Of a stretch of DNA of 64,000 nucleotides, positions 37,639 through 46,953 are shown piece after piece. The notes under the pieces were generated by a model, which ran no database searches, had not been told where the DNA came from, and saw only the letters and a program-made list of their open reading frames with translations. Made by a program: the position numbers and the translations under genes. Each line of letters starts with the position of its first letter. The stretch's first letter is position 1. The stretch is from Nymphaea colorata (taxonomy: Eukaryota > Streptophyta > Magnoliopsida > Nymphaeales > Nymphaeaceae). The stretch lies in NCBI RefSeq assembly GCF_008831285.2, contig NC_045151.1, positions 9,538,571-9,602,570 on the forward strand, read 5' to 3'.

Positions 37639-40600
37639 ATGTCTGAAATTAGCAGCGGCGCTAATACCTCTTCCTTTGTGTCGTCGGGAGAGATGAAGAG
37701 TTCCCCATTTTCCAGCTTTATCACCAAAATGGATGGGGGTAATTACGAGATGTGGGCCATGCAAGTAAAAAGAACCTTGATCGCTCATGAGAAGGAACAT
37801 CTTATATTGGAGCCCGAGCCCGTACAGAAGGTAGGAAAATATACTACTTGGTTTAAAGATAATTCGTTGGTTATGGTATGGATTGTTGGTACTCTTACTC
37901 AAGACATTGCCAATGAAGTCCTGCATAAGGAAAGTGCAAAGGATATGTGGGATTCCCTTGCAGCCACCTATTCACAAGCAAGGAATGAAACCAGAATTAT
38001 GCAGCTTCATCATGATATTCATCAGATGCGCCAAGATGGTCGCCCTCTACATACTTATTATTCTAGTCTCAAGTCCATGTTTGAGAGACTAAACAGCTAC
38101 TTTCCTGCATGTAAGTGTGAGCAACAGAAGGCATACAGAGATATGCTTATGGTCGGAGTATTTCTGTCTGGATTAGACTCTGTTTATGAATCAGCAAAGA
38201 ATCAGATGCTCACTAGTCCCTCGATTCCTCCTATTGATGAAGCTTATAGTAGGCTAAGCAGAATTCCAATCCCTTCATCGACTGTTCTTGATACCACTTC
38301 TGCTATGCTTGCTACTCGTGGCAGAGGTGGGTCCCTCTTTGCCAGAGGACGAGGATACCGTGGCCGTGGCAATACCCCTTCGCGCCCAGTATGTCAGTTT
38401 TGTCATCGCATTGGTCACACTGTGGATAAGTGTTGGCAGAAACATGGTCGTCCAGCTGTTGCCAATCAGACTGTTTTTACTGATTCTTCAGAGCAGCCTA
38501 AGACTCAACATCCTGTTTCCTCCAGTGAGTTACGTGCAGATGATATTATCTCTCAGTTGAGACACTTGATTGGAGATAGACCTCAACAAGCTCCTGATCC
38601 GACCACCTCTACTATCACTACTGCTGCCAGTGCATCTTCATCTGGTATGTATTCTGACACTACAGATTGGCTCATTGATTCGGGTGCATCGACACATCTC
38701 TGTGGAGACAAGGCACAGTTTACTTCTTATGTCCCTACTCCACCTGGTCGCTCGGTTATTCTAGCAGATGGCAAATATTCTCCCGTTGTTGGACTTGGAG
38801 AGGTCCAACTTACTTCATCATTACCATTGCAACATGTTCTTCATGCACCAGAATTCCCACATAGCCTACTATCTATCAGTCAGATTACCAGAGATTTAAA
38901 CTGTCGTGCGATATTTGACTCCTCTTCTCTTGTGTTTCAGGATATACTGACGGGCAGGGTGATTGGCAGTGGCCGTGAACAGGGAGGTCTTTACAGGCTA
39001 GTGCATCCCTTTCCCTTTGCTGGATCTACCTCTGCAGGGTCGTCCTCATCCTCGGCTTATACTTGGCATTTACGTTTTGGACATCTACCGTTTCAGAAAC
39101 TGCTGCATGTTCTTCCTCAGCTGTCTCCCAAGTCTTCTTTTCAATGCGAGTCTTGTCAGTTGGGCAAACACCATAGGTCATCCTTTCCTCCGCGGCCCAG
39201 TCGAAGTAGCCATTCTGTGTTTGAGTTACTTCATTTTGATGTTTGGGGTCCGAGTCGTACACCTGCTCTTCAAGGTCATCGATATTATCTTGTTGCTGTC
39301 GATGACTATAGTCGTGTTAGTTGGGTTTTTCTTATGAAGCATAAATCTGAAGTGGGTCATGTAATCAAAAATTTTATCAATGAAATTCTGACTCAGTTTG
39401 ATACTTGTGTCAAAATTGTGCGCTCTGACAATGCTCTTGAGTTCTGTGCTTCCTCTTTGGAACAATTTTTCAGGGATAAGGGTATCATCCACCAAACTTC
39501 TTGTGCCTATACCTCCCAACAAAATGGGGTTGCTGAACGGAAACACCGTCATATTCTTGATGTTGCCAGAACCATTATCATACATAGCCATGTTCCCCAT
39601 TCTTACTGGGGCGATGCTGTTCTCACAGCATGCTATCTTATTAATCGTATGCCGTCATCTGTGTTGGGAGACCTTATTCCTATCTCTGTCCTCTTTCCTG
39701 ACAGAGACTTGTTTTCTGTTCCACCTCGTGTTTTTGGATGTGTTGCCTTTGTTCAGTTGCTTGGTCCTGGGCGAGATAAATTGTCTCCTCGGGCCATCAA
39801 AACGATCTTTGTTGGTTATTCTCGCACTCAAAAGGGATATCGATGTTATGATCCTTCTACTCGTCGGTATTATGTGAGTGCTGATGTTACATTTTTTGAA
39901 TCAACCTCTTTCTTCTCCCCAAATGGAACTCAATTAAGGGCGCCTGCATTAAATGATGAAGTCCAATTTCCTCTACCTCTCATGAGTTGTCCAAACCCAG
40001 TTGATCCACGTTTTGGGGCTGTCTACCATCGTCGTACTAAGCCTGCTGCGCCTGTTCAATGTGCACCTGTGCCTTCACCCAGCACGCCCAAGGTAATTCC
40101 TGACACAAACTCAACTGACAATGTTTTATGTAATGATGACATAGGAGTATGTCACGAGCATGTTCCTGCTCCTAATGAACTTGATGTGCCCATTGCTCAA
40201 AGGAAAGGCAAACGCAGTTGCACTTTGCATCCTATCTCTGGTCATTTATCCATGGATAGACTCACCCCTATGTACCGACAGTTTGTCAAGGGGCTGTCGG
40301 CTATTGCTCTTCCACAGAATCCCATGGATGCTCTCTCTGATCCCAAATGGGCAGCGGCTATGCAAGAAGAGATGGATGCTCTTCAGTCTAGAGGCACCTG
40401 GACCCTTGTTACTCCTTCAGTTGATGCAGCCATTGTTGGTTGCAGATGGGTCTTTACTATCAAATACCGAACAGATGGCAGTATTGACAGATATAAGGCT
40501 CGTCTGGTTGCAAAAGGCTATACCCAAACTTATGGGGTTGATTATTATGATACCTTCTCTCCTGTGGCACGACATGCTTCCTTACGGATTCTCCTTGCTG

Positions 40601-41844
40601 TGGCTGTCAGCAAGAATTGGTCCCTCTCACAGCTTGATGTCAAAAATGCCTTTCTCTATGGTGACTTACATGAAGAAGTGTATATGCAGCAACCACCAGG
40701 GTTTGTTGCTGAGGGGGAGTGTCAGAAAGTGTGCAGATTGCGAAAGGCGATTTATGGTCTGAAACAGAGTCCTCGAGCTTGGTTTCAGAAATTGTCAGAG
40801 AATATTGAGAATGAGGGCTTCAGACGTTCTTCGGCCGACCATTCCCTCTTTGTCAAGAAGACTTCTACAGGTACGGTGATAGTTCTTGTTTATGTTGATG
40901 ATATCATTGTTACAGGGGATGATGATCAGGGGATTTCTAACATCAAGGATGTCCTTGGACAACACTTTGTCACCAAGGACCTTGGTGAACTACGTTATTT
41001 CCTTGGTATTGAGTTTGCCAGAAATCAAAAGGGCCTTATCATGTGCCAGAGGAAATACGTTACTGATGTTTTGCAAGAGACAGGGATGCTGGGGTGTCGG
41101 CCTGCATCCACGCCTATGGATATCAATACCCGCTTGTATGATGATGATACTGAAGATGTTGATGCAAGACAGTATAGAGGGATTGTTGGGAAGCTCCTAT
41201 ACATCACTGTTACTCGACCTGACATTGCCTATGCTGTTAGCAGAGTGAGTCAATTTATGGATAAGCCCAAGAAAGTTCATTGGGATGCTGCTATGATGAT
41301 TCTTAGGTATCTAAAGAATTCACCAGGAACGGGACTCTTCTTTCAGAATGGTACCTCACTCACTATATCTGTGTATGTTGATGCCGACTATGTAGGATGC
41401 CCCTCAGACAGAAAATCCACTACTGGATTTTGTGTGTTTATTGGATCCAACTTGGTTACATGGAAGAGTAAGAAGCAAACTGTGGTTGCCAGATCAAGTG
41501 CAGAATCTGAGTATAGAGCTATGGCTCAGGGTACTGCTGAAGTTATGTGGGTTAGATCCCTGATGTTGGATCTTACTGTCGAAGTGCCTCTTCCTATGCA
41601 ACTGTTATGTGATAACAAAGCTGCACTGTTTATTGCTAATAATCCGGCTTTTCATGAAAGAACCAAGCATGTTGAAGTAGATTGTCACTATACTAGAGAC
41701 ATGATTCAAAAGGGGTTTGTAAGTACCTCACACATTTCAACTACAGGGCAAACGGCTGATATCTTTACTAAGGCTCTTGCAAGGGGACCATTCCAAAGCT
41801 GCTGTTCCAAGTTGAGCCTATTTGACATATACGCTCCAACTTGA
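37639..41844 (+). CDS. Co2 copia gag-pol polyprotein (1401 aa)
   Basis: Single open frame. Gag occupies about residues 1-270, with FITKMDGGNYEMWAMQVK, an RG-rich stretch at about 226-245 and zinc knuckle CQFCHRIGHTVDKC (252-265). The protease motif DSGA is at 347-350. The pre-integrase motif is HLRFGH...CESCQLGKH. Integrase catalytic residues are D534 (HFDVWGPS), D597 (RSDNALEF) and E633 (NGVAERKHRH). RT has YVDDIIVTG at about 1084. RNase H has VDADYVGCPSDRKSTTG, SSAESEYRAMA and LLCDNKAALFIANNP. The polyprotein makes the particle, copies the RNA and integrates the cDNA. The start at 37639 is the first ATG after the leader that opens the frame. The stop TGA at 41842-41844 overlaps the purine tract. 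No defect was found. Confidence 0.97.
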   Translation: MSEISSGANTSSFVSSGEMKSSPFSSFITKMDGGNYEMWAMQVKRTLIAHEKEHLILEPEPVQKVGKYTTWFKDNSLVMVWIVGTLTQDIANEVLHKESAKDMWDSLAATYSQARNETRIMQLHHDIHQMRQDGRPLHTYYSSLKSMFERLNSYFPACKCEQQKAYRDMLMVGVFLSGLDSVYESAKNQMLTSPSIPPIDEAYSRLSRIPIPSSTVLDTTSAMLATRGRGGSLFARGRGYRGRGNTPSRPVCQFCHRIGHTVDKCWQKHGRPAVANQTVFTDSSEQPKTQHPVSSSELRADDIISQLRHLIGDRPQQAPDPTTSTITTAASASSSGMYSDTTDWLIDSGASTHLCGDKAQFTSYVPTPPGRSVILADGKYSPVVGLGEVQLTSSLPLQHVLHAPEFPHSLLSISQITRDLNCRAIFDSSSLVFQDILTGRVIGSGREQGGLYRLVHPFPFAGSTSAGSSSSSAYTWHLRFGHLPFQKLLHVLPQLSPKSSFQCESCQLGKHHRSSFPPRPSRSSHSVFELLHFDVWGPSRTPALQGHRYYLVAVDDYSRVSWVFLMKHKSEVGHVIKNFINEILTQFDTCVKIVRSDNALEFCASSLEQFFRDKGIIHQTSCAYTSQQNGVAERKHRHILDVARTIIIHSHVPHSYWGDAVLTACYLINRMPSSVLGDLIPISVLFPDRDLFSVPPRVFGCVAFVQLLGPGRDKLSPRAIKTIFVGYSRTQKGYRCYDPSTRRYYVSADVTFFESTSFFSPNGTQLRAPALNDEVQFPLPLMSCPNPVDPRFGAVYHRRTKPAAPVQCAPVPSPSTPKVIPDTNSTDNVLCNDDIGVCHEHVPAPNELDVPIAQRKGKRSCTLHPISGHLSMDRLTPMYRQFVKGLSAIALPQNPMDALSDPKWAAAMQEEMDALQSRGTWTLVTPSVDAAIVGCRWVFTIKYRTDGSIDRYKARLVAKGYTQTYGVDYYDTFSPVARHASLRILLAVAVSKNWSLSQLDVKNAFLYGDLHEEVYMQQPPGFVAEGECQKVCRLRKAIYGLKQSPRAWFQKLSENIENEGFRRSSADHSLFVKKTSTGTVIVLVYVDDIIVTGDDDQGISNIKDVLGQHFVTKDLGELRYFLGIEFARNQKGLIMCQRKYVTDVLQETGMLGCRPASTPMDINTRLYDDDTEDVDARQYRGIVGKLLYITVTRPDIAYAVSRVSQFMDKPKKVHWDAAMMILRYLKNSPGTGLFFQNGTSLTISVYVDADYVGCPSDRKSTTGFCVFIGSNLVTWKSKKQTVVARSSAESEYRAMAQGTAEVMWVRSLMLDLTVEVPLPMQLLCDNKAALFIANNPAFHERTKHVEVDCHYTRDMIQKGFVSTSHISTTGQTADIFTKALARGPFQSCCSKLSLFDIYAPT

Positions 41845-41851
41845 GGGGGAG
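41843..41851 (+). other. Co2 polypurine tract
   Basis: GAGGGGGAG lies directly before the 3' LTR and overlaps the polyprotein stop codon. Confidence 0.9.
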
Positions 41852-42016
41852 TGTTAAGATGTGTTTATATTCAGTTTTAGGTTTAAGAGGGTACTTTTGT
41901 AATAACTTTTCCTTTAGATGTTTCTCTTGTAACTTCTCTCTCTCCTCTAGTCTATATAAAGAGGAGTTAGGGCAGATTTCGAGGTTAATCAAATATTATT
42001 CTTTCTAATCTTATCA
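41852..42016 (+). repeat. Co2 3' LTR
   Basis: 165 bp, 164 identical to the 5' LTR. It is followed by the TACAC duplication at 42017-42021. Confidence 0.97.
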
Positions 42017-42021
42017 TACAC
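42017..42021. repeat. Target-site duplication of Co2 (right)
   Basis: TACAC, identical to 36829-36833. Confidence 0.95.
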
Positions 42022-42239
42022 CTATAAATTGGTATTGATCATTTTCATTCACCCTTGTGCACCATTGCCATGCTTGCAAAACAATATAATTCTATCATAA
42101 TCTTTAGAAAAAAATGGAAACCTAAGGTGACAAGGAGAGACCTCATATCACAATCTCCCAAATACAACATTCATGAAGAGCTTCAATCTAATCATTCATA
42201 AATTCAAACCACTTCCTGGAATTGGTAGTTTGATAAAAT

Positions 42240-43070
42240 GTAATTGATCCATCACTCCTCATTCATAGCAGCTAAGAATGATTGAAATTCTATGGGAAAA
42301 TTGTCATCCCACCCATTTTTCAATTGGATGACGAGAACATATAGAACAACAAAAATCGAGGACATGAGACAAAGTTGAAGAAGTAGGTGTTGAACAGGAA
42401 CTGTTGGCAAGATCAAGTTTTCTCTCACCCAACAAGTGTGAGTGATACCCTTGAATCTACTTAATGATAATGGGCTTTCTTGGGAGACCAACTCCGGAAC
42501 TTATGTAGCATGTCCTTGTTGTTGTAGGCACCTGTAGTAACAACCCCCCTCAATACTAGCAAAGGGTTTTGCATTCAATCATGGTTAATAGACCCTAACC
42601 ATTGGTCTTGATCCATGACTCTCTTCATAGCACTAACCAAATTTCAGTTCATCAAAAACAACATTATGCAACATTTTCACCGATTTGCGAACAGGGTTGT
42701 ATCATTGGCACCACCGTCCTTTATACTCATCAGCATAACCCACAAGCCTATACATGAAAGCTCTGTCTTGAAATTTAGGTGTCTAGGATCCATCAATATG
42801 TACATAACGAGCACTTCCAAAAACATGCAAGTAATAAAAAGTTTGATGGATGCCAAACAATGTACAATATTGAGTTTTATCTTAAAACTACATCATATGT
42901 AATCTGATGATCAAATATACGACAATATGAAATGCTTCTACGTTATAAGGAGATGAGGAGATCAGTCTCATGCATGCTCTTTGCACTTTCAAGTTCAACA
43001 ATGTGCTTATGTTTCTGTTTAATAATCCCATGTTGTTAAGGTGTATGCATATAAGATACCATCTATACAA
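42240..43070 (-). mobile_element. Decayed copia remnant
   Basis: The minus strand, read in shifting frames, gives KHKHIVELESAKSMHE (end of integrase core, about 42990-43040) and then LHVFGSARYVHIDG, QDRAFMYRLVGYADEYKG and a MLHNVVFDE-like block (about 42620-42860). That is the normal copia order between integrase and RT. Stops and frameshifts are frequent. It is oriented like the scrap at 36530-36670, but the two are not collinear across the Co2 insertion, so they are probably separate remnants. Confidence 0.65.
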
Positions 43071-43292
43071 CACAAACACTTCTAAAAGATAGAAGTACCA
43101 TGTTGAGATGACACGACACTGGTGCTAGTACTGCACACTGCTTGGACATGACAGACTTAATTTTTTGTAATTTTTTTGATATAGTTTTTTAGTTTTTGAT
43201 CTATTTTATAGCATTTTTTCAGTAATATATATTTTATAAATGTAAACAATGAATTTATATGTTTATTGGCTTAAAATTTTATTTTATATGTA

Positions 43293-43300
43293 CACACACA

Positions 43301-43370
<70 letters not shown>

Positions 43371-43372
43371 GG
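43293..43372. repeat. (AC)n(AT)n compound microsatellite
   Basis: An AC run of about 50 bases with one AAAC interruption, followed directly by a run of about 26 bases of AT. Confidence 0.95.
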
Positions 43373-43459
43373 CAAATTGAATGGTAACTCTGGCTTTTTA
43401 GAGTCACCCCGCCATCTAACCAGGACCATCTGATCTAGCAGGATGGATGGTTAAGAAAA

Positions 43460-43543
43460 AACACCTCTCTGGAGAGCTCACAGGGTGAGTTGCAACACAT
43501 GATAACAAAAACACCTCTCTGGAGAGCTCACAGGGTGAGTTGC
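43460..43543. repeat. 49-bp-spaced direct repeat
   Basis: The 34-base block AACACCTCTCTGGAGAGCTC + ACAGGGTGAGTTGC occurs twice, starting near 43460 and 43509, almost identical. The CTCTCTGGAGAG part is itself palindromic. Confidence 0.9.
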
Positions 43544-44860
43544 ACCTCAAAGACCAATGAAGGATCTACTGGGACTGGCTTGTATGATTGTATCACATTG
43601 GGATTTGACGAGAAGAAAGGAAAGGGTCTAAAGATGGAAATACACCAGAAAGACAAAACTTAATGGTAAGTTATTGGGCTTAATTATGGAGGGCACCCAA
43701 TTACAATGAAAAGCAACCAATAAGAAGGCGAGTATTTAGAACAAAATAACAAGAAATCTCAAGAGTTCAAGTTCAAAGAGGGCTCTCCCATTGGTCGAGC
43801 TAGGTGTTGGCGGCAAAAAAGGAGTTTCCTTCTTGGCATGATCACATTGGCTCAAACAAGGGAGAGCACCTATAATCTAGGAACTTTCCAAGTTGACTAA
43901 CTGGGCTCACAATCCTAGGCACTACAATATGTGGTAGTGGGTCCCACACCTTGCTGAGGTTGGGTGCAGCTGGGCCTAGGAATGTATAGGTCGATTCAAC
44001 TCGGGTTCAACTTGAACTTACTCATTTATGCTCAACTTGAGCCACCTACTTGATTAACTGGCCAACCTTGAGAAGAATGGGGGAGCCAACGGATGGTTGG
44101 AACATTATTGCAATGGATCGCCAACCACGCAGAGATTTTAGTCCTGCAAATTTATGCGGCACCACTGTCACACTGGAAACTGAAATCCGGAATGGGTTGT
44201 GTAGAAAGTGGAGAAGTAGGGAAAGATCATGAAGCAGATGGGCTTGAGACACATGGGCTTGAGACACGAGGGGAACGGTTCACGAACTCTAGAGCCTGGA
44301 ACCTCAACTCCCTCGGATAATCCGCTATGCATCCAATTCTTGGACCGACACCACTGCACCATTTGAGAGATAGCTGGTGCCCAAGCTGATATGATTGTGC
44401 CTTGCTCTTGGAATCGATTCTCTGCAATATCGCCTTTGGAGGAACCTCTGGTTTGGGACTTCGAAGGCCCCCTGACCTTTCCTTTCATAGCAACCATTGA
44501 CATTTTCTTGCTCTGTTTGTCTTTGGACACTGATAGTCAAATCTGAGATTTCGCTCAACCACCTTCTTATCAAGAAGTTTATGAAAAAGGAAACCAAACA
44601 TAACTTGTAAATGTGCGCCACTGCAAAAAAATGCATTGGTTGAAAAACTTAACCCATTATCAGTTATTTATAGAAAGATGGTCCTTTAGTTTATTACAAC
44701 TAACAAATTCTCTTTCCACGGATCAAGAAAAACATGGGGTTATAAGATCATTGTGCAGTGCATCAAGCAAATACAGAAGGCTAATGTTCAAGCATTTGGC
44801 AGGTTTATATGATAAACTCTAAAAAACTAACGTGGAAAATCTACCACCCCATGAAACTTG
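43544..44860. other. Unassigned DNA with one weak ORF
   Basis: The minus-strand ORF 44168-44530 (MSKDKQSKKMSMVAMKGKVR start, basic, with SAWAPAISQMVQWCRSKNW) has no family I recognise. It could be transposon-derived. The surrounding sequence has no splice-supported exon. Confidence 0.35.
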
Positions 44861-45847
44861 ACAGTTATTACAGGATATCTGAAATCAGAGCATGCCCATC
44901 AATAAAATCTTGAAAGTGAAGAAACATAGAGAAGATAGTGTTGTTGGCATCAAACAGTCCAATTCTCTTAAAAAAACCTACAACAGTACAACCATTGACT
45001 GAAGTTGAAGTGTTTATAGAGATTTCCAGCCAACCTTCCTGTTGTAAAAGAGAGGTCCAGATTGCAAGCAAAAATAGAGTAAAGTGTAAACAGTCACTCT
45101 GTAAACAGATATGTGTTCGTGATATCAAGAGAGTCACTAGAAAAATAAACTTACAGATGGAAGAAACAGAGAAACCAAATCACATTGAAGACACCCAGAT
45201 TATGTGGTTCGGATAGACTGTTTGCCTTCCTACATCCACGGGGAGAAACCAGCAGGATTCATATTATATGAAGCATCAAAATACAGTGAGATCCAAGAAA
45301 CCAAAACAGATAAATCCCCTTACAAATAAAAATGCTATGTTGTGACATTCAGCCCCCAAAAACCCTCTTTCTTCTGTGTGTTCCTCCTCTCTTGAAAAAC
45401 TGAAAAACATACCTGTTTTTAATGCAACAGAAAAATAACTGCCCAAAAAAAAATTGCAGCAAGTGAGAGAGTTGGTAGTGGAGGCTCCATGTTTATGGCC
45501 ACTCCTTGAGAGGCTCCACCAAAGTTGCAGGCCACTCCTTGAGAGGCTCCACCAAAGTCGCAGGCCACTCATTGAGACACTCCACCAAAGTCGCATACCA
45601 CAAAATGAAGGCGAGAGGCAAAAAAAGGGGAAAGAAGTCGAACCCTTACGTAAAGCAAAAGTAAGGTGTTTAAAAAAAGGCACAAATGCCCATTGTTGAC
45701 TTGCATATGACCAAGTCAAAAATAATAACAAAAAACAAAACTATCCCTCATGAATGGTGCAACCGTTCATTACACATATGGACAAGTACCTAAACAACAA
45801 AACTGACTTCTTGTTAGGTTAAACTGACCTTCCCATCAGTGTGTAAC
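44861..45847 (-). repeat. Possible solo LTR or LTR fragment with 33-bp repeats
   Basis: On the minus strand the sequence runs from TGTTACACACTGATGGGAAG at 45847 through the block CCCCGTGGATGTAGG with CCGAACCACATAAT near 45185-45245. Such a block is common near the U5 part of plant copia LTRs. A 33-base unit (GGCCACTCCTTGAGAGGCTC + CACCAAAGTCGCA) occurs about three times at 45495-45597. I cannot fix the far end and found no target duplication, so the assignment is tentative. Confidence 0.35.
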
Positions 45848-46449
45848 ATATGAGAGACAGAGAGAGAGTGTTTCATCCAGTGCACCAGCAGATCCAATTT
45901 CTACCTCTATCTTTGTTGTCCTCTTGGTTACCATTAATCCAATGCACCGTTGTCCCCTTGATTTCTAGAGAATAAGCCAGAAAAAAAGGTCATTACCACA
46001 CATGCATGTTGTTGCATATAATATGCAAAATGATGCGTGGAATGACTTGAAACCTTATTTGGAATTCATTGTTTTACAATACATTTAAAAATTCAACAAT
46101 ATAGGTGGATGCGAAATGAAAGAAAAAACTTAAGTATACTAGTTTAAACTGAAATCAGCCTCTAGCAGGATAAAATAAAAATTGAACCATGATTGTTCAA
46201 GACACCTACCAGGCAGAACATTGTCATGTGAATTCTGAAAAAAATCCTTGTTGTAATAATGGTAATCGTGGGCCTATAGCCTTGCTCAAGGAAATCACAT
46301 GCCTGCAAAAGCATTTCATTAGCAAATTACAGTATATCTCACGCACTTGTGATAATACAAATTGTAAAAGTAAGAAACATTTGTTGCCACTTGGCTGCTT
46401 ACAACTGAATCCATCATTTCTGTGAGCTTCATTCTCAGAAAAAAAAACT
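45848..46449. other. Sequence 3' of the BEL1-like pseudogene start
   Basis: Read on the minus strand this would carry the rest of exon 1 of the BEL1-like gene (SKY/BELL domain), but I find no clear match. A GA run lies at about 45855-45868. The region may be too decayed to read. Confidence 0.4.
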
Positions 46450-46953
46450 GCAAACCTAAGAATGCAACATCAGTATTTTTCATGACGAAATTGGAAAGAA
46501 GAAACTGAAATTGCAGATGGTATGTGCGTGCTGAGGCTCAAAGATAGCCCTTGCCCTTGCACAACAGTTACATCTGCCCATTGCACTTGCAAATCTTGTC
46601 CATCTTGCAAGATGCTCAACTCTGTCCCCATACCCACCTCAGGGCTCAGATTCAAAGTGTTACGGCCCAAATCATTACCACCATTTATTTGCTCTTTGAT
46701 GCCCAACATATTGGTAAGTTTAACTGTTGGTTGCATATTCCTACCATCCCTCCAGGTATTCAAAATGCTTTCCTCAAGGCGAGGTGCAAGATGTTTGTAT
46801 ATGTACTGGCAGTTGAATAGTTCATATACATCATGTCATGTGCCCTGGAAGTGCCGAATCTAGGAAGCGATTCTGACTACCATCCTTAAGACATAAGGTA
46901 GACATAACATCACTTTGCCTACTAGAACCAGAGAAATATGTAGCACCGACCAT
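46450..46953 (-). pseudogene. BEL1-like homeobox (BLH/BELL) gene, 5' exon remnant
   Basis: From ATG 46951-46953 the minus strand reads MVGATYFSGSSRQSDVMSTL. Then, in another frame, it reads MMYMNYSTASTYTN, and in a third NTWRDGRNMQP, VQGQGLSLSLSTHIPSA and SFQFRH. All four blocks, in this order, are hallmarks of the N-terminal exon of plant BEL1-like TALE homeobox transcription factors, which pair with KNOX proteins in meristems. In the family, MMYMNY-type, WRDGRNEM-type and QGLSLSLS motifs precede the BELL domain and homeodomain. At least two frameshifts (between 46820 and 46860, and near 46760) plus one near 46485 break it, and the DNA-binding part is not seen. It is a pseudogene. The family call is from remembered motifs. 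Confidence 0.7.

Larger units (their letters stand above)
36834..42016 (+). mobile_element. Co2: complete, apparently young copia element
   Basis: 165-bp LTRs with TG...CA ends differ at one base in 165. There is a TACAC target duplication, a perfect tRNA-iMet primer site, a purine tract and one uninterrupted polyprotein with every catalytic motif readable. This is the state expected of a recent, potentially autonomous insertion. It is a different family from Co1/Co3/Co4: the LTRs do not match and the gag differs. Confidence 0.97.

Noticed and set aside
45454-45699. 81-codon ORF with PLLERLHQS repeats
   Set aside because: It arises from a 33-bp tandem repeat in a probable LTR fragment.
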